Origin: an uncultured Methylococcaceae bacterium
GTDB taxonomy: Bacteria; Pseudomonadota; Gammaproteobacteria; Methylococcales; Methylomonadaceae
Direction: 5' to 3'
Length of the DNA stretch: 6,800 bases
NCBI GenBank assembly: GCA_903839795.1
Contig: CAIMDR010000417.1
Location: 1-6,800, forward strand
The notes beneath the pieces are model-generated. The model was not told the origin of the DNA. It worked only from the letters and a program-made list of their open reading frames with translations, and did no database searches. The translations under genes and the position numbers were made by a program. Each line of letters starts with the position of its first letter. The stretch's first letter is position 1. Of the stretch, positions 6,200 to 6,800 are shown one piece after another.

Positions 6200-6255
6200 A
6201 ACTGAACTGTTTATGTTGATAGGTACTATTTTCATGGGATTAAAAATCTTCCCTT

Positions 6256-6272
6256 ATCCGTGTCATCCGTGT
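6256..6272. repeat. Tandem 9-bp direct repeat
   Basis: ATCCGTGTC is followed at once by ATCCGTGTT, two copies of a 9-bp period differing only in the last base. The phrase resembles a widespread intergenic repeat built around two ATCCGTG words. It lies 36 bp before the next gene, so it could overlap that gene's promoter or leader. Confidence 0.5.
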
Positions 6273-6307
6273 TCTATTTTTTTAACGTCCAAGTATAAAC
6301 CCATCTT

Positions 6308-6800
6308 ATGAATCTATCGCTGCTAACGCTTAATCTCCATACTTATCAAGAACATCCCCGATACTGTTCTTTTGACACCCTGCATCAACATGAGCGCGAG
6401 GTACATATTATTGCTGAAGCCATTGCGCATTTAGCTATAGATGTCGTATGTTTTCAGGAGGTGGGCGAATATATGCACGACCCCATCACAACCCCTTATG
6501 GCGAATCACCGTCCAACATGGCTTTTCGAATTTGCAATAAATTGCGTCAATGGGGGCATTGGTATCATATTCATCAAGACTGGAGTCACATTGGCTTTGA
6601 TCGTTGGCGAGAAGGCACCGCCATCATGAGTCGCTATCCGATGCTGCACAATTATTCGGCTTATGTTTCTACAGATCAGCGCAAAGACAATTATATGTCC
6701 CGAAATGTTACCGTGTCCTGCATCAACGTTCCGTGGTTCGGCTTACTGCATATCGCCAATGTGCATTTGAGTTGGGGGCATCATGGTTTTTATGAAGAAT
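6308..6800 (+). CDS. Endonuclease/exonuclease/phosphatase (EEP) superfamily protein, 3' end outside window
   Basis: The first 164 codons of a metal-dependent phosphoesterase are present. Seen: LLTLNLHTY at the N-terminus (N9), DVVCFQEVGE (metal-binding E51), FDRWREGTAIMSRYP (about 98-111), and LLHIANVHLSW (146-156) with the conserved N151 and H153 region. The superfamily includes exonuclease III, DNase I, inositol-polyphosphate and sugar phosphatases. The order 'QEV ... HIGFDRWREGTAIMSRYP ... SRN' looks closer to small EEP phosphatases of the maltose-6'-phosphate phosphatase type than to exonuclease III, but the second catalytic half is off the window, so the substrate is open. No signal peptide. 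A stop lies four codons upstream (TAA, 6296-6298), so the ATG at 6308 is the first in frame; no clear Shine-Dalgarno site is visible. Same strand as the nitrilase fusion, but separated by the repeat-rich spacer. Confidence 0.85.
   Translation, partial: MNLSLLTLNLHTYQEHPRYCSFDTLHQHEREVHIIAEAIAHLAIDVVCFQEVGEYMHDPITTPYGESPSNMAFRICNKLRQWGHWYHIHQDWSHIGFDRWREGTAIMSRYPMLHNYSAYVSTDQRKDNYMSRNVTVSCINVPWFGLLHIANVHLSWGHHGFYEE

Larger units (their letters stand above)
5990..6307. other. Repeat-rich intergenic spacer
   Basis: No gene is supported in these 318 bp. The spacer holds a BIME-like double palindrome (6010-6130), a separate hairpin (6173-6199) and a 9-bp tandem repeat (6256-6272), listed individually. 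The remainder is short AT-rich filler, including a small hairpin-like TGATT-AAGC-AATCA near 6151. The hairpins directly after the nitrilase stop could reduce read-through or protect the upstream mRNA from 3' decay, roles known for REP elements. Confidence 0.7.

Noticed and set aside
5909..6235. 108-codon minus-strand open frame
   Set aside because: It overlaps the nitrilase C-terminus and then runs through the BIME-like palindrome and the GTAGGGCG hairpin; its product is translated repeat DNA.
6216..6244. TTGATA with ATTAAA as a promoter for the EEP gene
   Set aside because: The -35 match is fair with 17-bp spacing, but the -10 matches only half the consensus; not strong enough to list.
6010..6272. 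CRISPR array
   Set aside because: The repeats are inverted and of different families, with no regularly spaced direct repeats and no cas genes.
6441..6795. Two short plus-strand frames of about 62 codons each (6441-6629, 6604-6795)
   Set aside because: They are in the other two frames of the EEP gene starting at 6308, whose motifs are continuous.

Overview
The window looks like chromosomal DNA of a gammaproteobacterium. It has moderate base composition, Shine-Dalgarno sites that are mostly weak, and REP-like palindromes between genes. A methanotroph-like (Methylococcales-type) lineage is my impression from the gene combination and repeat style, but nothing here proves it. No phage, IS transposase, CRISPR array, tRNA or rRNA is visible.

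Left part, minus strand (1-1420): a fold-type III, PLP-dependent ornithine/lysine-type decarboxylase runs off the left edge. Upstream of it on the same strand lies a small CDP-alcohol phosphatidyltransferase of the phosphatidylserine synthase (PssA) type. The two are 110 bp apart and could be co-transcribed. One would serve polyamine synthesis and the other phosphatidylserine/phosphatidylethanolamine synthesis.

Centre-left (1421-1998): a long divergent intergenic region carries palindromic DNA. There is a twin-hairpin C/G-tract element (1507-1598) and a second, nested imperfect palindrome (about 1757-1877) around a near-perfect hairpin (1811-1843). It is followed by a small cysteine-rich gene of unknown function (1999-2313).

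Right part, plus strand (2527-6800): the most unusual genes. A 629-residue pyruvate kinase-like protein has a helical N-terminal extension, an enlarged B domain, no C-terminal domain and an altered K+ site. After only 43 bp comes a GNAT acetyltransferase-nitrilase fusion with its Glu-Lys-Cys triad intact. About 320 bp of repeat-rich spacer follows: a BIME-like double palindrome, a further 27-bp hairpin and a 9-bp tandem repeat. Last is an endonuclease/exonuclease/phosphatase (EEP) superfamily protein cut by the right edge. The first two probably form an operon, and the third may belong to the same functional module.

The best candidate for something undescribed is this set: an atypical pyruvate kinase (possibly K+-independent or with another substrate), an acetyltransferase/C-N hydrolase fusion and an EEP phosphoesterase. 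What they do together cannot be read from the sequence.
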